Part shown: piece by piece, positions 37,824 to 49,430 of the stretch
How positions within the stretch are numbered: the first letter of the stretch is position 1
Layout of the letters: every line of letters starts with the position of its first letter
Origin: JAXMBN01 sp046349875
GTDB lineage: Bacteria > Planctomycetota > Planctomycetia > Pirellulales > Pirellulaceae
Assembly (NCBI GenBank): GCA_046349875.1
Contig: JAXMBN010000020.1
Coordinates: 44,329-108,328 of the forward strand
Direction of reading: 5' to 3'
DNA: 64,000 nt
Notes under the pieces: generated by a model
Seen by the model: only the letters and a program-made list of their open reading frames with translations
Database searches by the model: none
Told to the model about the DNA's origin: nothing
Translations under genes and position numbers: made by a program

Positions 37824-38971
37824 GCCAAAGACAGTTCGGCCTTGAGAGCGAACAACAGTTTTTGGATATCCTCTTCGTCATTGTAGAGATGGCAAGAGAC
37901 GCGAATGAGATAACGCCCGGCAAAGTGAACGATGGGAACTTCGATCGCGTGACGTTCCCACAATCTTCGTTGCAGCGTTGCATGATCTCCCTCCGGCAAC
38001 CAGACCGAAGTCATCATGCGATACCAAGATGGATCATCGGGAACCAAGGCTTCGGTGTGCAACGCTTTCAACAGCTGCTCGCGAGCAAAGCGAGCCAATT
38101 GATGGTTGCGGTCGCGAACGGCGTTGACATCCGCTTGCTCCATGGTCTCGATTGCGCGACCGACCGAGAGATATCCGGAGTAGTCTCGCGTTCCGCACCA
38201 AAGATGATGGTGCGACCAATGTTCGAGCGGGGCAGGGGGCAGCCTCCCCCATGAAACCGCCAAGGGATCGGCTGCAAGATCCTGCCATGCTTTCGAGACG
38301 TAGGTAAACCCCGTCCCAAGTGGTGCGCAAAGCCATTTGTGACAACTCGCGATGTAGAAGTCGCATCCTAAGGCATCGATCGCAAGAGGAATCTGTAAGG
38401 GTGCATGGGGACCATCCACACAGATCGCGACTCCTCGTTGTTTACATCGCTGAATGATCGACTCTACGGGGAGCGTGATTGCAGTCGGTGAGGTGATATG
38501 ACTCACGATGACTAACCGTGTACGCGATGTGATCGACTTATCAAATGCATCGATCATCTCTTCAGCACTCGCAATAGGCATGGGAAGTGTCATCTCGCGA
38601 TAGACCGCTTTCGATTGTTGACAGCGACGCTTCCAGATCTGCTTCACCACACCATATTCATGGTCATTGAGCAACACTTCATCTCCCTCTTGCAAAGGAA
38701 AGAAGTGGGCCAAATGATTCATTCCCTGCGTTGCATTCTCGGTGAATACGAGGGAAGTTGCATCGCATTGCAGGAAGGCTGCCAATCGTTCGCGCGATGC
38801 AAACCATAAAGGTTCGAGCCGGCGAAGGTAGAAATTCATCGGCTGGGCATCGCATTCGGCTTGTAAATCGCGTTGGTGCTTTCGAACGGCATCCGGCGAA
38901 GGCCCAAAAGATCCATGATTTAGATAGGTGGTTTTTGGGTCGAGGGTCCATTGCGGAAGCTGGGATAGCAT
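37820..38971 (-). CDS. Aminotransferase class V family protein (isopenicillin N epimerase/cysteine desulfurase-like)
   Basis: A 383-residue fold type I PLP enzyme. The N-terminus TTYLNHGSFGPSP is typical of the isopenicillin N epimerase-like branch. The PLP-binding Lys is in ASCHKWLCAP, and the pocket Asp-His-type motif is VDGPHAPLQ. No Cys-loop of IscS-type desulfurases is visible, so the reaction is not known. It is divergent from mch with 110 bases between. No redox or cluster-assembly neighbour. Confidence 0.85.
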   Translation of the reverse strand: MLSQLPQWTLDPKTTYLNHGSFGPSPDAVRKHQRDLQAECDAQPMNFYLRRLEPLWFASRERLAAFLQCDATSLVFTENATQGMNHLAHFFPLQEGDEVLLNDHEYGVVKQIWKRRCQQSKAVYREMTLPMPIASAEEMIDAFDKSITSRTRLVIVSHITSPTAITLPVESIIQRCKQRGVAICVDGPHAPLQIPLAIDALGCDFYIASCHKWLCAPLGTGFTYVSKAWQDLAADPLAVSWGRLPPAPLEHWSHHHLWCGTRDYSGYLSVGRAIETMEQADVNAVRDRNHQLARFAREQLLKALHTEALVPDDPSWYRMMTSVWLPEGDHATLQRRLWERHAIEVPIVHFAGRYLIRVSCHLYNDEEDIQKLLFALKAELSLA

Positions 38972-39081
38972 GTTTAACTTTAGGTCCTTTGAAGTCTCGA
39001 TCCGAGTCCTGGTGCAGCGGTGTCCGCGTGCATTGCTCGATACGGAAGCTCGTTATTACCACATGGTCAGGCGTAGTGTAG

Positions 39082-40041
<960 letters not shown>

Positions 40042-40121
40042 GCCATGATGAACGAACGAGAGTGAATGGACACTTTAGTCTTCCACCCACTCCCTGTCGT
40101 CGACAAAATGCGATCTACCAA

Positions 40122-40854
40122 TCAAGCAAGGACGCCGTAGAGGATTGCTGCAAGTACTGCACCTGCCATGGGGCCCGCAACGGGAATCGGAGCATAATCC
40201 CAATCTGCATCGCGCTTGCCTGGAATCGGAAGCCAATGGTGCATCAAACGAGGACCAAGATCGCGGGCTGGGTTGATGGCATAGCCAGTCGTACCACCAA
40301 GAGAAAGTCCGATGGCAAAGACTAGCAAGGCCACCGGTACAAGTTCGATCGCCCGAGATCGATCTTCGATACGACTTCTTGGTTTCCGGAGCCACCGACG
40401 AGCTTGCACTCTGCGCTTAAGAGCAAGGGGAGAATCAGCCCACCGTGCCGATCACCTCGCACAAGAACGCCTGGCCATTTCCACGGATATTGGGAGCCGT
40501 GCAAAAGCAGGCAGTTTCGCATGGGATCCTGCGTTTCCAAAGTGGTTTTGATAGAAGAAGTACACCAAAGCGGCGCTACCATCATAGCGATCTGAGCGAT
40601 GATAGCCAATCATCTTAAAGAATCCACATTTGCCGACGAGGAAGGCGGAAAGGGTCAATGCCGGATTGAGATGCGCTCACTACCAATTCGTTGCGCATGG
40701 CAGCAACGTAAACAGCAAAGCCCCAACCAGCAGTGATCACGATCCATCCACTGTTGTTCCCTTTCGTCTTGGCCAACACAACATTGGCGACCACACCATT
40801 ACCAAACAAAATCAAAACCATTGTTCCCAAGAACTCGGCCGTCAACGAACTCAT
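40122..40854 (-). pseudogene. glpF: Glycerol facilitator (aquaglyceroporin), frameshifted
   Basis: A major intrinsic protein that lets glycerol pass the inner membrane. Both NPA boxes are encoded: HLNPALTLSAFLVG near 40660 and [11 protein letters not shown] near 40270. The N-terminal helix MSSLTAEFLGTMVLILFGNG and the last helix [14 protein letters not shown] are whole, but the reading frame changes about four times (near 40680, 40600, 40470 and 40380). It sits 59 bases after glpD and completes a glpK-glpD-glpF operon. Restored length is about 245 residues. The disruption looks like indel error rather than decay, since the motifs are preserved. Confidence 0.87.
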
Positions 40855-40913
40855 CGTGGGTATCCTTCAGTTGAAATGTCAGGGTGGTAAAACGCAGGCC
40901 CATGCGGGCGAGC

Positions 40914-42494
40914 TTAGGAAACTTCAAAGGCACTCGCAACTTTGAGGAACGAGTGCAATTCTTCTTCGATCCATGACTCGGGTCGTTGCAACTCAGTTGC
41001 CAGTATCTTAGCCACATCTCGTGCAATCGATTTAGCCATTTGCGCATCGAGAAACAAAATTCGTGTACGTCGAGCAAGAACATCTTCGATGGATGTAGCC
41101 CACTCCTTCCGAACGGCCCATACCACCTCGACAGGTCGCAATGAACAGTTGGCTCGCAAGGGAATGCCCCACTCAGGATGCTCTTCCACCCACTGCCCAA
41201 GGAGTTCTTGATCAGTGCCATAAACTCTTGGGAATGCCACCCGACCGGGAACCGTATGGGGTGAAGCCCCATGCAGTCGAAGTTCGGCTGTCTGCGAAGG
41301 AACCGCTTTCCATCCGTGGACTTGAATCGCGCGATCAACACAATCCTCGGCCATCTTTCGGTAGGTAGTCCATTTACCTCCGGTGAGCGTGATTAATTTC
41401 GACGCGGATACCTGTAGCGTATGATCGCGAGCCAACGACTTGGTGGCGACATTGGCACTTTTCATGACCAGTGGCCTGATCCCGGTAAAGACACTTGTAC
41501 AATCCGAACGACTCAAGGGACGTTCCAGATATCCATTGGCCGTTTCTATGAGAAAGTCGATCTCACCTTCCATCGGCTTGGGCTCTTCATCAATCTGTGC
41601 GATGGCAGTATCGGTAGTACCGATCACGACAGAGTCATGCCATGGAATAATGAAGACAACACGGCCATCGCGAGTCTTAGGAACGATGAGCGCCGTTTCA
41701 CCCTCGAACAGCTTCTTAGGTACCACCAAATGAATCCCTTGGCTGGCAGCGACCAGCGGTGGTGCATCGCGTTCGTCCATGCGACGGACCGAATCACAAA
41801 ACGGTCCCGTAGCATTGATCACGCATCGCCCCTGCACACGAATCGTCTTGCCCGACAAGCCATCGCTGAAGACAACACCTTCCACTGGCCCGTTCTGCGA
41901 TTGAACCAATTCTTGCACGGTAGTTCGATTGAGTAGAACGGCTCCCAATTCGGCAGCTGTCTGTGCCATGCTGATGAGAAGGCGGGTATCGTCGAATTGT
42001 CCATCGTAATAGGAAATTCCCGATCGATAACTTCGACGAGCGACACTGGGAATCTTGCGAGCAACTTCCGCGGAACCCAACATCTTGGATCGAGGAAAGG
42101 ATGGATCGCGAGCCAACAGATCGTAGGCCTTCATCCCCGCGCCATAGTAGAATCCTTGCCATCGATTCTCGCATGGAAGAATGAATTCGAGTGGCTGCAC
42201 CAAATGCCCAGCGTTGCGTAGCAAACGCGAGCGCTCTTCAAGGGACTCCTGCACAAGCTTGATGTTGCCTTGCTGCAGATAGCGAACGCCTCCATGGATG
42301 AGTTTGGTGGAACGGCTCGATGTCCCTTTGCCAAAGTCATAGCGTTCGAGCAACAAGACCGAATAACCACGGCTTGCCGCATCGATCGCGACACCTATTC
42401 CCGATGCCCCACCACCGATGATGATCACGTCGTAGACGTGATCTTCCTGCGTCGCGCGTTCCCAATGAAATCGGCGATCCAATGGATCGTGCAT
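40914..42494 (-). CDS. glpD: Aerobic glycerol-3-phosphate dehydrogenase
   Basis: A 526-residue FAD enzyme oxidising glycerol 3-phosphate to dihydroxyacetone phosphate and feeding electrons to quinone. The FAD motif is YDVIIIGGGASGIGVAIDAA; later GTSSRSTKLIHGGVRYL and the GGKWTTYRKMAEDCVD segment are family signatures. ATG 42494 is chosen because it lies two bases after the glpK stop with GAGGGA just before it; the open frame reaches 42608 inside glpK. The C-terminal domain (DVLARRTRILFLDA) is normal. Middle gene of the glp operon. Confidence 0.95.
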   Translation of the reverse strand: MHDPLDRRFHWERATQEDHVYDVIIIGGGASGIGVAIDAASRGYSVLLLERYDFGKGTSSRSTKLIHGGVRYLQQGNIKLVQESLEERSRLLRNAGHLVQPLEFILPCENRWQGFYYGAGMKAYDLLARDPSFPRSKMLGSAEVARKIPSVARRSYRSGISYYDGQFDDTRLLISMAQTAAELGAVLLNRTTVQELVQSQNGPVEGVVFSDGLSGKTIRVQGRCVINATGPFCDSVRRMDERDAPPLVAASQGIHLVVPKKLFEGETALIVPKTRDGRVVFIIPWHDSVVIGTTDTAIAQIDEEPKPMEGEIDFLIETANGYLERPLSRSDCTSVFTGIRPLVMKSANVATKSLARDHTLQVSASKLITLTGGKWTTYRKMAEDCVDRAIQVHGWKAVPSQTAELRLHGASPHTVPGRVAFPRVYGTDQELLGQWVEEHPEWGIPLRANCSLRPVEVVWAVRKEWATSIEDVLARRTRILFLDAQMAKSIARDVAKILATELQRPESWIEEELHSFLKVASAFEVS

Positions 42495-42496
42495 GC

Positions 42497-43993
42497 CTAT
42501 CCCTCTTCCCATTCCTTGGAGCGTTTCAATGCTTCCGCCCATCGACGACGTCGATACGCCACTTCCTCTGTTTTCATACGTGGCTCGAACACCCGATCGG
42601 TTTGCCAAATGGCTTCCACTTCCTGAGGCGATTTCCAGAATCCAACGGCCAAACCTGCAAGGAACGCGGCACCAAGCGCGGTGGTTTCGATGACCTTGGG
42701 CCGAACGACAGGTGCTTGTAGCAAATCGGCTTGAAACTGCATCAGGAGATTGTTGGCCGATGCGCCACCGTCTACTCGCAATTGCTCGATCTTGATTCCC
42801 GAGTCTTGTTGCATCGCATCGAGCACATCAGCCACTTGAAAGGCAATCCCTTCCAACGCAGCGCGCGCGAGATGCCCTTTGGTCGTACCGCGGGTCAAAC
42901 CTACGATGGTTCCTCGCGCATAAGCATCCCAATGAGGAGCCCCCAATCCTGCAAAGGCTGGCACGAGATAGATGCCTCCCGTATCCTCGACGCTCGCCGC
43001 CAAGGCTTCCACTTCGGCTGAAGACTGAATGATCCCAAGCCCATCACGCAACCATTGAATCGCGGCACCAGCGATGAAGACGCTTCCCTCGAGCGCATAC
43101 TCGGTCTTGGCTTGTGGTCCTTGCTTCCATGCTACGGTTGTCAACAAACGATTCTTCGAGATCTGTGGGGTCTCACCTACATTCATCAACATGAAACAAC
43201 CGGTGCCATAGGTATTCTTCGCCATGCCATGGCGGATACAGTTTTGTCCAAACAATGCGGCTTGTTGATCACCGGCAACCCCAGCGATTGGGATCGATCG
43301 CCCCAACAAAGAGGATGCTGTCTCACCGAGCACTTCACTACTCGATCGAATTTCTGGCAACATCGATGTGGGAACGCGGAACAGATCGAGCAACTCTTGA
43401 TCCCATGATTGATTGGTGAGCGAGTAGAGCAACGTTCGCGATGCATTGCTGGGATCCGTTACATGGACTTTGCCGTCGGTAAGCTTCCAGATCAACCATG
43501 TATCGACCGTGCCGCACGCGAGTTCACCTCGCTCTGCTTTGGCTCGCGCCCCGGGAACGTTGTCGAGAATCCATTGAAACTTGCTTCCCGAAAAGTAAGC
43601 ATCGATGACAAGACCTGTTCGCTCGAGAATCCACTGCGCTTTCCCGTCGGCCCGCAATCGATCGCAGATATTGGCGGTTCGACGATCCTGCCACACGATG
43701 GCATTGTGAATGGGCTTCCCTGTCGAACGATCCCAAACGATAGTCGTCTCGCGTTGATTGGTAATCCCAACCGCAGCAACGTCGTGTGGGGAAATTCCGG
43801 ACTCGCGCAGGACCTGTTGAGCCACATCGCGTTGGGACGTCCAAATCTCTTCTGGATCGTGCTCTACCCATCCGCTTTGTGGATAGATTTGGCGGAACTC
43901 TCGCTGAGCTACGTGTTGGATAGAACCGTGCGCATCGAACAAAATGGCTCGGGAACTCGTCGTTCCTTGATCCAGAGCTAGAATCCACGACAT
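42497..43993 (-). CDS. glpK: Glycerol kinase
   Basis: A 498-residue kinase making glycerol 3-phosphate from glycerol. It begins [20 protein letters not shown]; the second phosphate-binding signature is [17 protein letters not shown] and the substrate loop contains AWQDRRT-like [11 protein letters not shown]. First gene of the glp operon; glpD starts two bases after its stop. No glpR-like regulator is adjacent. Confidence 0.96.
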   Translation of the reverse strand: MSWILALDQGTTSSRAILFDAHGSIQHVAQREFRQIYPQSGWVEHDPEEIWTSQRDVAQQVLRESGISPHDVAAVGITNQRETTIVWDRSTGKPIHNAIVWQDRRTANICDRLRADGKAQWILERTGLVIDAYFSGSKFQWILDNVPGARAKAERGELACGTVDTWLIWKLTDGKVHVTDPSNASRTLLYSLTNQSWDQELLDLFRVPTSMLPEIRSSSEVLGETASSLLGRSIPIAGVAGDQQAALFGQNCIRHGMAKNTYGTGCFMLMNVGETPQISKNRLLTTVAWKQGPQAKTEYALEGSVFIAGAAIQWLRDGLGIIQSSAEVEALAASVEDTGGIYLVPAFAGLGAPHWDAYARGTIVGLTRGTTKGHLARAALEGIAFQVADVLDAMQQDSGIKIEQLRVDGGASANNLLMQFQADLLQAPVVRPKVIETTALGAAFLAGLAVGFWKSPQEVEAIWQTDRVFEPRMKTEEVAYRRRRWAEALKRSKEWEEG

Positions 43994-44313
43994 GGTTGCG
44001 CCTTCCTAAGAATGAGAGGTAATGAGAAAGCGGCCCAAGTATACACCTCTCGCCCAGCCGACTGTGTTCGGAGCACTCGCTTTCAAACCGTTCCGCTATC
44101 CGTTGGATGCTGTCGCACCCCACCTATCAGGAGGTTTTATAACGCAAAATCGACTGGATTTTCTCCCCGAAGACTGGGTTTTGAATCACAATAGAGTGGA
44201 TTGTCAAATTTCCGACACTTCTGCAAACTACCGAGGATTCTTCGGTCGACTTGCCAAATCCCTATCCTCTTCCATATCGCCTTGTTGGTCACCGCGATTT
44301 CCCATCCCGCCTC
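43994..44313. other. Divergent promoter region, glp operon and efflux operon
   Basis: About 320 bases. A short plus-strand frame here has no coding character. Promoters for the glp operon (minus) and the efflux operon (plus) should lie here; I see no clear operator. Confidence 0.4.
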
Positions 44314-45573
44314 ATGAATCCGACACGCCTTCACCCACCTTCCTTTGCCGCACTACGGACCGTTTTCGGACTCGTACTTTGCGGTGCGATGTTCATCGGT
44401 TGTGAAAACCATGCAACACCGAAACCTTCTGAAAAAGGAGCCAAGGCAGAACCTCCCTTGGTGCCTGGTACTCCCCTCGTGATCAAACCACAGACCCTTC
44501 CGATCATTGTTCGGACCCAAGGAAGTTTGATTGCGGATGAAGTTTCGACGATCGGTGCCAAGGTACCCGGTCGTATCACGGAAGTACTAGTGGATCTTGG
44601 TGACTCGGTCAAAAAAGATCAGCCTCTCGTGAAGATCGATCCACTCGAGTATCAACTCCAAGTGAGCCAATCGGAAGCGCAGTTGAGTCAAGCGCGGGCC
44701 GCTGTGGGATTGAAGCCCGAAGATCCGCTATCGGCTCTTCGTCCCGATAATGCTCCTCCTGTTCGTGAAGCAAGAGCGATCTTCGATGAAGCCAAACAAA
44801 ACGTCGTGCGACTTCGCCAGCTATCGCAGAGGAATGCCATCAGCGATACCGATTTGGAAGCAGCCGAGTCCGCCGAACGAGTCGCCGAAGCCAAGCTTGC
44901 TTCCGCACAAAACAGCGTGCGTGAAAAGATTGCCTTGATCAGTGTTCAGACCGCATTGCTCGATCTCGCTCGTCAACGCCTAGTCGATACGGTGACCCAT
45001 GCACCCTTTGATGGCATCATTCAAAATCGAACGGCCACCGAAGGAGCGTTTGTGACCACTGGACAACCTTTGTTCTCACTTGTTCGCAATAAAGTATTGC
45101 GATTCCGAGCGAGCATTCCTGAACGTTACGCTCAAAAGCTGACCATTGGACAAACCGTCATCCTCAAACTTGATAACAAAGTGGAGCGTAAGGTTGCCGT
45201 AACGCGTATCAGCCCCACCATCGATCTCCAAAGTCGTTCGTTAACGTTTGAAGCCGACGTCGATAATGAAGACCAGCAGCTTCGTACGGGACTTTTCGCC
45301 GAAGCGGAAGTGATTCTCGATCCCAGCGCTGAAGGTTTAGTGATTCCGATGAAGAGCGTGGTCCGCTTTGCGGGTGTCGACAAAGTCTTCAAGATCGTAG
45401 ACGGCATGGTCAAAGAACAAGCCGTGCAACTCGGACGACAAGTTGCCGATCGAGTCGAGATCGTCAAGGGCTTAGCCGAAGGCGATACGATTCTTCAAGA
45501 GGCTGCCAAAGCCCGCGCAGGTAAGTTCGATCCAGCAGCTTCCAAGCCCCAATCCGACAAGGCCGATTCTTAA
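44314..45573 (+). CDS. RND efflux periplasmic adaptor (membrane fusion) lipoprotein
   Basis: A 419-residue adaptor of an RND efflux pump. ATG 44314 gives a signal peptide with lipobox FIGC (Cys about 30), so it is lipid-anchored in the inner membrane. Layout: barrel-sandwich half (VPGRITEVLVDLGDSVKKDQPL), a helical hairpin (about residues 110-210), second half VTHAPFDGIIQNRTATEGAFV, a beta-barrel and a membrane-proximal domain. The open frame starts 63 bases earlier but the extra part is not a signal. The pump gene follows after 15 bases. Confidence 0.93.
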   Translation: MNPTRLHPPSFAALRTVFGLVLCGAMFIGCENHATPKPSEKGAKAEPPLVPGTPLVIKPQTLPIIVRTQGSLIADEVSTIGAKVPGRITEVLVDLGDSVKKDQPLVKIDPLEYQLQVSQSEAQLSQARAAVGLKPEDPLSALRPDNAPPVREARAIFDEAKQNVVRLRQLSQRNAISDTDLEAAESAERVAEAKLASAQNSVREKIALISVQTALLDLARQRLVDTVTHAPFDGIIQNRTATEGAFVTTGQPLFSLVRNKVLRFRASIPERYAQKLTIGQTVILKLDNKVERKVAVTRISPTIDLQSRSLTFEADVDNEDQQLRTGLFAEAEVILDPSAEGLVIPMKSVVRFAGVDKVFKIVDGMVKEQAVQLGRQVADRVEIVKGLAEGDTILQEAAKARAGKFDPAASKPQSDKADS

Positions 45574-45588
45574 GGGAGTAAGGTCACC

Positions 45589-48500
45589 GTGTATTGGCTT
45601 GCAGAACTTTGCGTACGACGCCCCGTTTTTGCTTTGATGCTCGTTGCCGCCATGGTGGTTGCGGGGGCGGTCGCGTTTCCTCGCTTGGGTGTCGATCGTT
45701 ATCCGCGAACCGACATGCCTACGGTCACGATTCGAACCCCGTATCCCGGAGCGGCTTCGCAAGAAGTGGAATCGGAGGTATCGCAAGTCATCGAAGATGC
45801 AGTAGCGACCGTTGCGGGAATCGAAGAATTGCGTTCGATTTCGAGCGATGGTAACTCGTTTGTCATTCTGACGTTCACCTTGGATCGCGATATCGATGCC
45901 GCAGTGCAAGATTGTCGTGATGCCGTATCCGCCATCGCCAACCGCTTGCCAGAGACCGCCGACATTCCAGTCGTTTCCAAGCAAGACACCGAATCTTCAC
46001 CGATCATGACCTTAGCGGTATCGGGGCCGCGAACACCGAGCGAACTTTACTTCTTCGCAGATCGCTATGTGAAAGCAGTGATCGAATCGGCACCCGGTGT
46101 CGGTACCGTCTCGATTTCCGGGGCAGCGGACCGCGCTGTGCAAGTCAACGTCGATGCGCGACGACTGGCTGCGCATCAATTGTCGATCCTTCAAATTCGT
46201 GAAGCCATCGAACGTCAAAATGCCGAAGTGCCTGGCGGCCGAGTGAATGAAGGATTGCGAGAGCGATCATTGCGGACTCTCGGTCGCGTTGCCGACGCGA
46301 GATTCTTTCCCAACCTGGTCGTTGATACGATCAATGGAACACCCGTTCGGCTAGGCGATCTCGGTGAAGTACTCGACAGCACCAAGGAAGTTCGAACGCT
46401 CGCTCGACTCGATGGCCAACCAGCGGTGGTCCTTCAAGTTCAACGTCAATCGGGTGAAAATACAGTGCGAGTAGTGGAAGCGATTCGAGATCGCCTGCCT
46501 CGCTGCGAAAAGCTCCTTCCCGATGACATTCAAGTTACCGTGATGCAAGATCAATCGCGGTATATTTTGGCCGCCCTGCACGAGATCGAAGCCCACTTGA
46601 TTTCGGGTAGTATCCTTGCTTGTTTAACCGTTCTCTTGTTCATGAAAAGCTGGCGGTCGACCTTGATTGCTGCGGTTGCCATCCCAGCATCGATCGTCGC
46701 CACCTTTGCGTTTATGAAAGCCTTTGGATTCACCCTGAACAATGTCACCATGTTGGCATTGGTGCTGATGGTGGGCGTGGTGATCGACGATGCGATCGTG
46801 GTTCTCGAAAATGTCTTCCATTGCATCGAAGAGAAACAGATGGATCCGATCCAGGCATCGATCGTCGGTACCAAAGAGATCGGTTTGGCGGTTCTTGCAA
46901 CGACCTTCTCCTTGGTGATCGTCTTTCTTCCCGTGTCGTTCCTTTCGAGCGTGACAGGGCGGATGCTGTTCGAGTTTGGGGTGACGGCTTCCGTTGCCAT
47001 TTTGGTGTCGATGGTCATTAGTTTCACATTGACTCCGATGATGTGTAGCAAGCTACTTCGCTCCATTCCGCGAACTCCTACTAGCGGAAAGACCGTCGCC
47101 GGATCACGAAGCGGATTCTACCATTGGATCGAAGTAGGCTACATGTGGTCATTGCGACTGGCTATGCGATATCGATTCGTAACCTTGTTGCTTTGCATCG
47201 CCACCACTTGGACAAACGTTCCGCTCTATTCGTGGGTCAAGCAAGACTACATTCCAACCAACGTGGATGAATCGGAGTTCGAAGTTGGGGTGAATGCCAA
47301 AGAAGGGGCGAGCTTAACGGCGATGGAGTCGGCTCTGCAGTCGTTCGAGAAAGAACTCAAAGCAGTACCAGGCGTTTCTTTTGTGCTCGCCACCGTTGGT
47401 TCGCGCGGAACGGGTGGCACGAACAATGGCAGCATCTACGTTCGTTTGATCGATGCTTCCGAGCGAACTTTTTCTTTGCAGCGTCTGTGGAAGGGTGTGC
47501 TTGAAGGGAATCCCAAAGCGGCCTTTGAAGGCAACTTCACTCAACAAGAAAAAATGGCCGAGATTCGAAAGAGACTGGGACGCAATCCTGATGTTCGCTT
47601 GTCGGTCCGCAATCTATCCTCGCTTCGCCAAGGACCAAACGTCGATATCGACTTCTCGGTGACCGGCCCCGATATTCAACGTCTATCGCAGTTTAGCGAT
47701 CAACTCCGGCAGAAGGCCACGACCATCCCTGGCATCGTCGATGTCGATTCTACGTTGCGGATGGACAAACCGGAGCTGCTTGCATCGATCGATCGCGAGC
47801 GAGCTGCAGCGTTGGGTGTGTCGGTTCGAGAAATCGCCGATACCTTGCGGGTCGCAGTCGGTGGAGACGACCGAGTGTCTCGCTACCGCGACTCGACCGT
47901 GGATGATGCCTACGATGTGGAATTGCGATTGGTTGGTCTCGACCGTAAAGATGTCGAGTCGATATCGCAGTTGTATGTCCGAGCCAATCCCAATGCCAAC
48001 ACGCTCAACCCCGTCAGCAGTGGCAACGCCTCGCGGCAAACGCTGACGCGCATCGACAATGTGGTTAACTTTCAATTTGGTGATGCACCTTCGCGAATCG
48101 ATCGACTGGATCGTCAACGCATGGTGGCCATTCGCGCCAATATCACAACCGGTTACGCCTTGTCGGATCGAATCGCTGCTCTGCAGGCAGCAGCCAAAGA
48201 ACTAGGACTTCCGGCTGGATTTGAAACCAAAGTGATGGGACGCGGTCGCGAACTGGAACGAACCTTAGGCGAGTTTCGTTGGACGTTCTTCTTATCGTTC
48301 CTCTTCATGTACATCATCCTTGCCGCACAGTTTGAACACCTCGTTCACCCACTTACCATCCTGTTGTCGCTACCATTGGCTGTTCCCTTTGGATTGATCA
48401 GCCTTTACTGGGGTGGTGAGACGCTCAATGTTTATTCTGCCTTAGGTATTCTCGTGTTGTTTGGCGTGGTTAAGAAGGCAGGGATTTTGCAGGTGGACCA

Positions 48501-48807
48501 CACCAACGCGTTGCGAGCCAAAGGGATGAATCGATTGGATGCGATTCTGCAAGGAAACCGCGATCGTTTGCGACCGATTTTGATGACGACGATCGCCTTC
48601 GTGGCAGGCTTACTGCCTCTTCTGATTGCCAGTGGCCCCGGTGCTGAAGAACGACGTTCGATCGCTGTATTGGCTGTCGGTGGACAAACCATGTCGTTGC
48701 TGCTGACTCTCTTGGCAGTCCCCGTTCTCTACTCCTATTTCGATGATATTGGGGAATGGCTCAAAGGACCAATGCGTCGCAAACCAAGCGAACCACAGCA
48801 AGATTGA
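45589..48807 (+). CDS. RND efflux transporter permease (HAE-1 type)
   Basis: A 1072-residue inner-membrane proton-driven pump with twelve helices and two large periplasmic loops. The start PVFALMLVAAMVVAGAVAF fits helix 1. The proton relay is complete: the Asp-Asp pair in MVGVVIDDAIVVLENV (near residue 403) and the Lys in LFGVVKKAGIL (near 962), as in AcrB. The conserved pore residues and the PYPGAASQEVE pattern point to the hydrophobe-amphiphile group; substrates cannot be told. The start is GTG 45589. It shares the operon with the adaptor. Confidence 0.94.
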   Translation: MYWLAELCVRRPVFALMLVAAMVVAGAVAFPRLGVDRYPRTDMPTVTIRTPYPGAASQEVESEVSQVIEDAVATVAGIEELRSISSDGNSFVILTFTLDRDIDAAVQDCRDAVSAIANRLPETADIPVVSKQDTESSPIMTLAVSGPRTPSELYFFADRYVKAVIESAPGVGTVSISGAADRAVQVNVDARRLAAHQLSILQIREAIERQNAEVPGGRVNEGLRERSLRTLGRVADARFFPNLVVDTINGTPVRLGDLGEVLDSTKEVRTLARLDGQPAVVLQVQRQSGENTVRVVEAIRDRLPRCEKLLPDDIQVTVMQDQSRYILAALHEIEAHLISGSILACLTVLLFMKSWRSTLIAAVAIPASIVATFAFMKAFGFTLNNVTMLALVLMVGVVIDDAIVVLENVFHCIEEKQMDPIQASIVGTKEIGLAVLATTFSLVIVFLPVSFLSSVTGRMLFEFGVTASVAILVSMVISFTLTPMMCSKLLRSIPRTPTSGKTVAGSRSGFYHWIEVGYMWSLRLAMRYRFVTLLLCIATTWTNVPLYSWVKQDYIPTNVDESEFEVGVNAKEGASLTAMESALQSFEKELKAVPGVSFVLATVGSRGTGGTNNGSIYVRLIDASERTFSLQRLWKGVLEGNPKAAFEGNFTQQEKMAEIRKRLGRNPDVRLSVRNLSSLRQGPNVDIDFSVTGPDIQRLSQFSDQLRQKATTIPGIVDVDSTLRMDKPELLASIDRERAAALGVSVREIADTLRVAVGGDDRVSRYRDSTVDDAYDVELRLVGLDRKDVESISQLYVRANPNANTLNPVSSGNASRQTLTRIDNVVNFQFGDAPSRIDRLDRQRMVAIRANITTGYALSDRIAALQAAAKELGLPAGFETKVMGRGRELERTLGEFRWTFFLSFLFMYIILAAQFEHLVHPLTILLSLPLAVPFGLISLYWGGETLNVYSALGILVLFGVVKKAGILQVDHTNALRAKGMNRLDAILQGNRDRLRPILMTTIAFVAGLLPLLIASGPGAEERRSIAVLAVGGQTMSLLLTLLAVPVLYSYFDDIGEWLKGPMRRKPSEPQQD

Positions 48808-49073
48808 CCTCGATTCGCCTTGATAATCATGGCTGAAAGATGGAGCGGGTTTTATTGTTGGAAATGCTTGCTAATTAGAAGAGAAATGCCCTAAAGATCC
48901 CAGGAAAGCAGTGAACCCAGGAAAGCTGTAGCGACCTGGACTGATCCAAATGGAACGAAAGTGTCGGATTTCTCAATCCTGACGATCCTGATCGTTCGAT
49001 AGGTCTTTTCCGTAGGGATGGACACAGGCCCTCGACGAAGACTTGATTTAGTACTGCGTAAAGGATGACGCAT

Positions 49074-49367
49074 ATGAAACGCGGCTTGACTGTGATGAGT
49101 TTGATGGCAATCTCGATGCTGAGCAGTACGGGCTGCAATCTTTTGCATCGAGGATGCAACACCTGTGGTGGCCCCATTGGATGCCGCCCATGCACGTTGG
49201 GATGGCAACGTGGTGGCACCGACTACCAACGACATCTTAGCCACCAATCGTATATGCAAGATGGACAACCATCTGGGATGAACGCTCCACAAACAGCGTA
49301 TCCTTACTATACCCATCGTGGCCCCCGCGATTTCTTGGTCGACAATCCTCCTTCGATTGGTCGATAG
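49074..49367 (+). CDS. Small lipoprotein of unknown function
   Basis: A 97-residue protein: MKRGLTVMSLMAISMLSSTGC is a lipoprotein signal. The mature part is rich in Cys, Gly, His and Tyr (RGCNTCGGPIGCRPC), suggesting metal binding or disulfides. It lies between the pump gene and the outer-membrane channel gene, so it may belong to the efflux unit. Unknown family. Confidence 0.7.
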   Translation: MKRGLTVMSLMAISMLSSTGCNLLHRGCNTCGGPIGCRPCTLGWQRGGTDYQRHLSHQSYMQDGQPSGMNAPQTAYPYYTHRGPRDFLVDNPPSIGR

Positions 49368-49391
49368 TCGTCGGGCCGAAGAAGCAAACTT

Positions 49392-49424
49392 CAAAAAGGA
49401 CCTTGGGAAACCAAGGTCCTTTTT
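49392..49424. terminator. Strong bidirectional-looking terminator
   Basis: A 14-base perfect stem (AAAAAGGACCTTGG / CCAAGGTCCTTTTT) with a GAAA tetraloop and TTTTTT after it, 25 bases after the small lipoprotein stop. It probably ends the adaptor-pump-lipoprotein transcript, so the TolC-like gene would use its own promoter. Confidence 0.92.
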
Positions 49425-49430
49425 TCGTTG

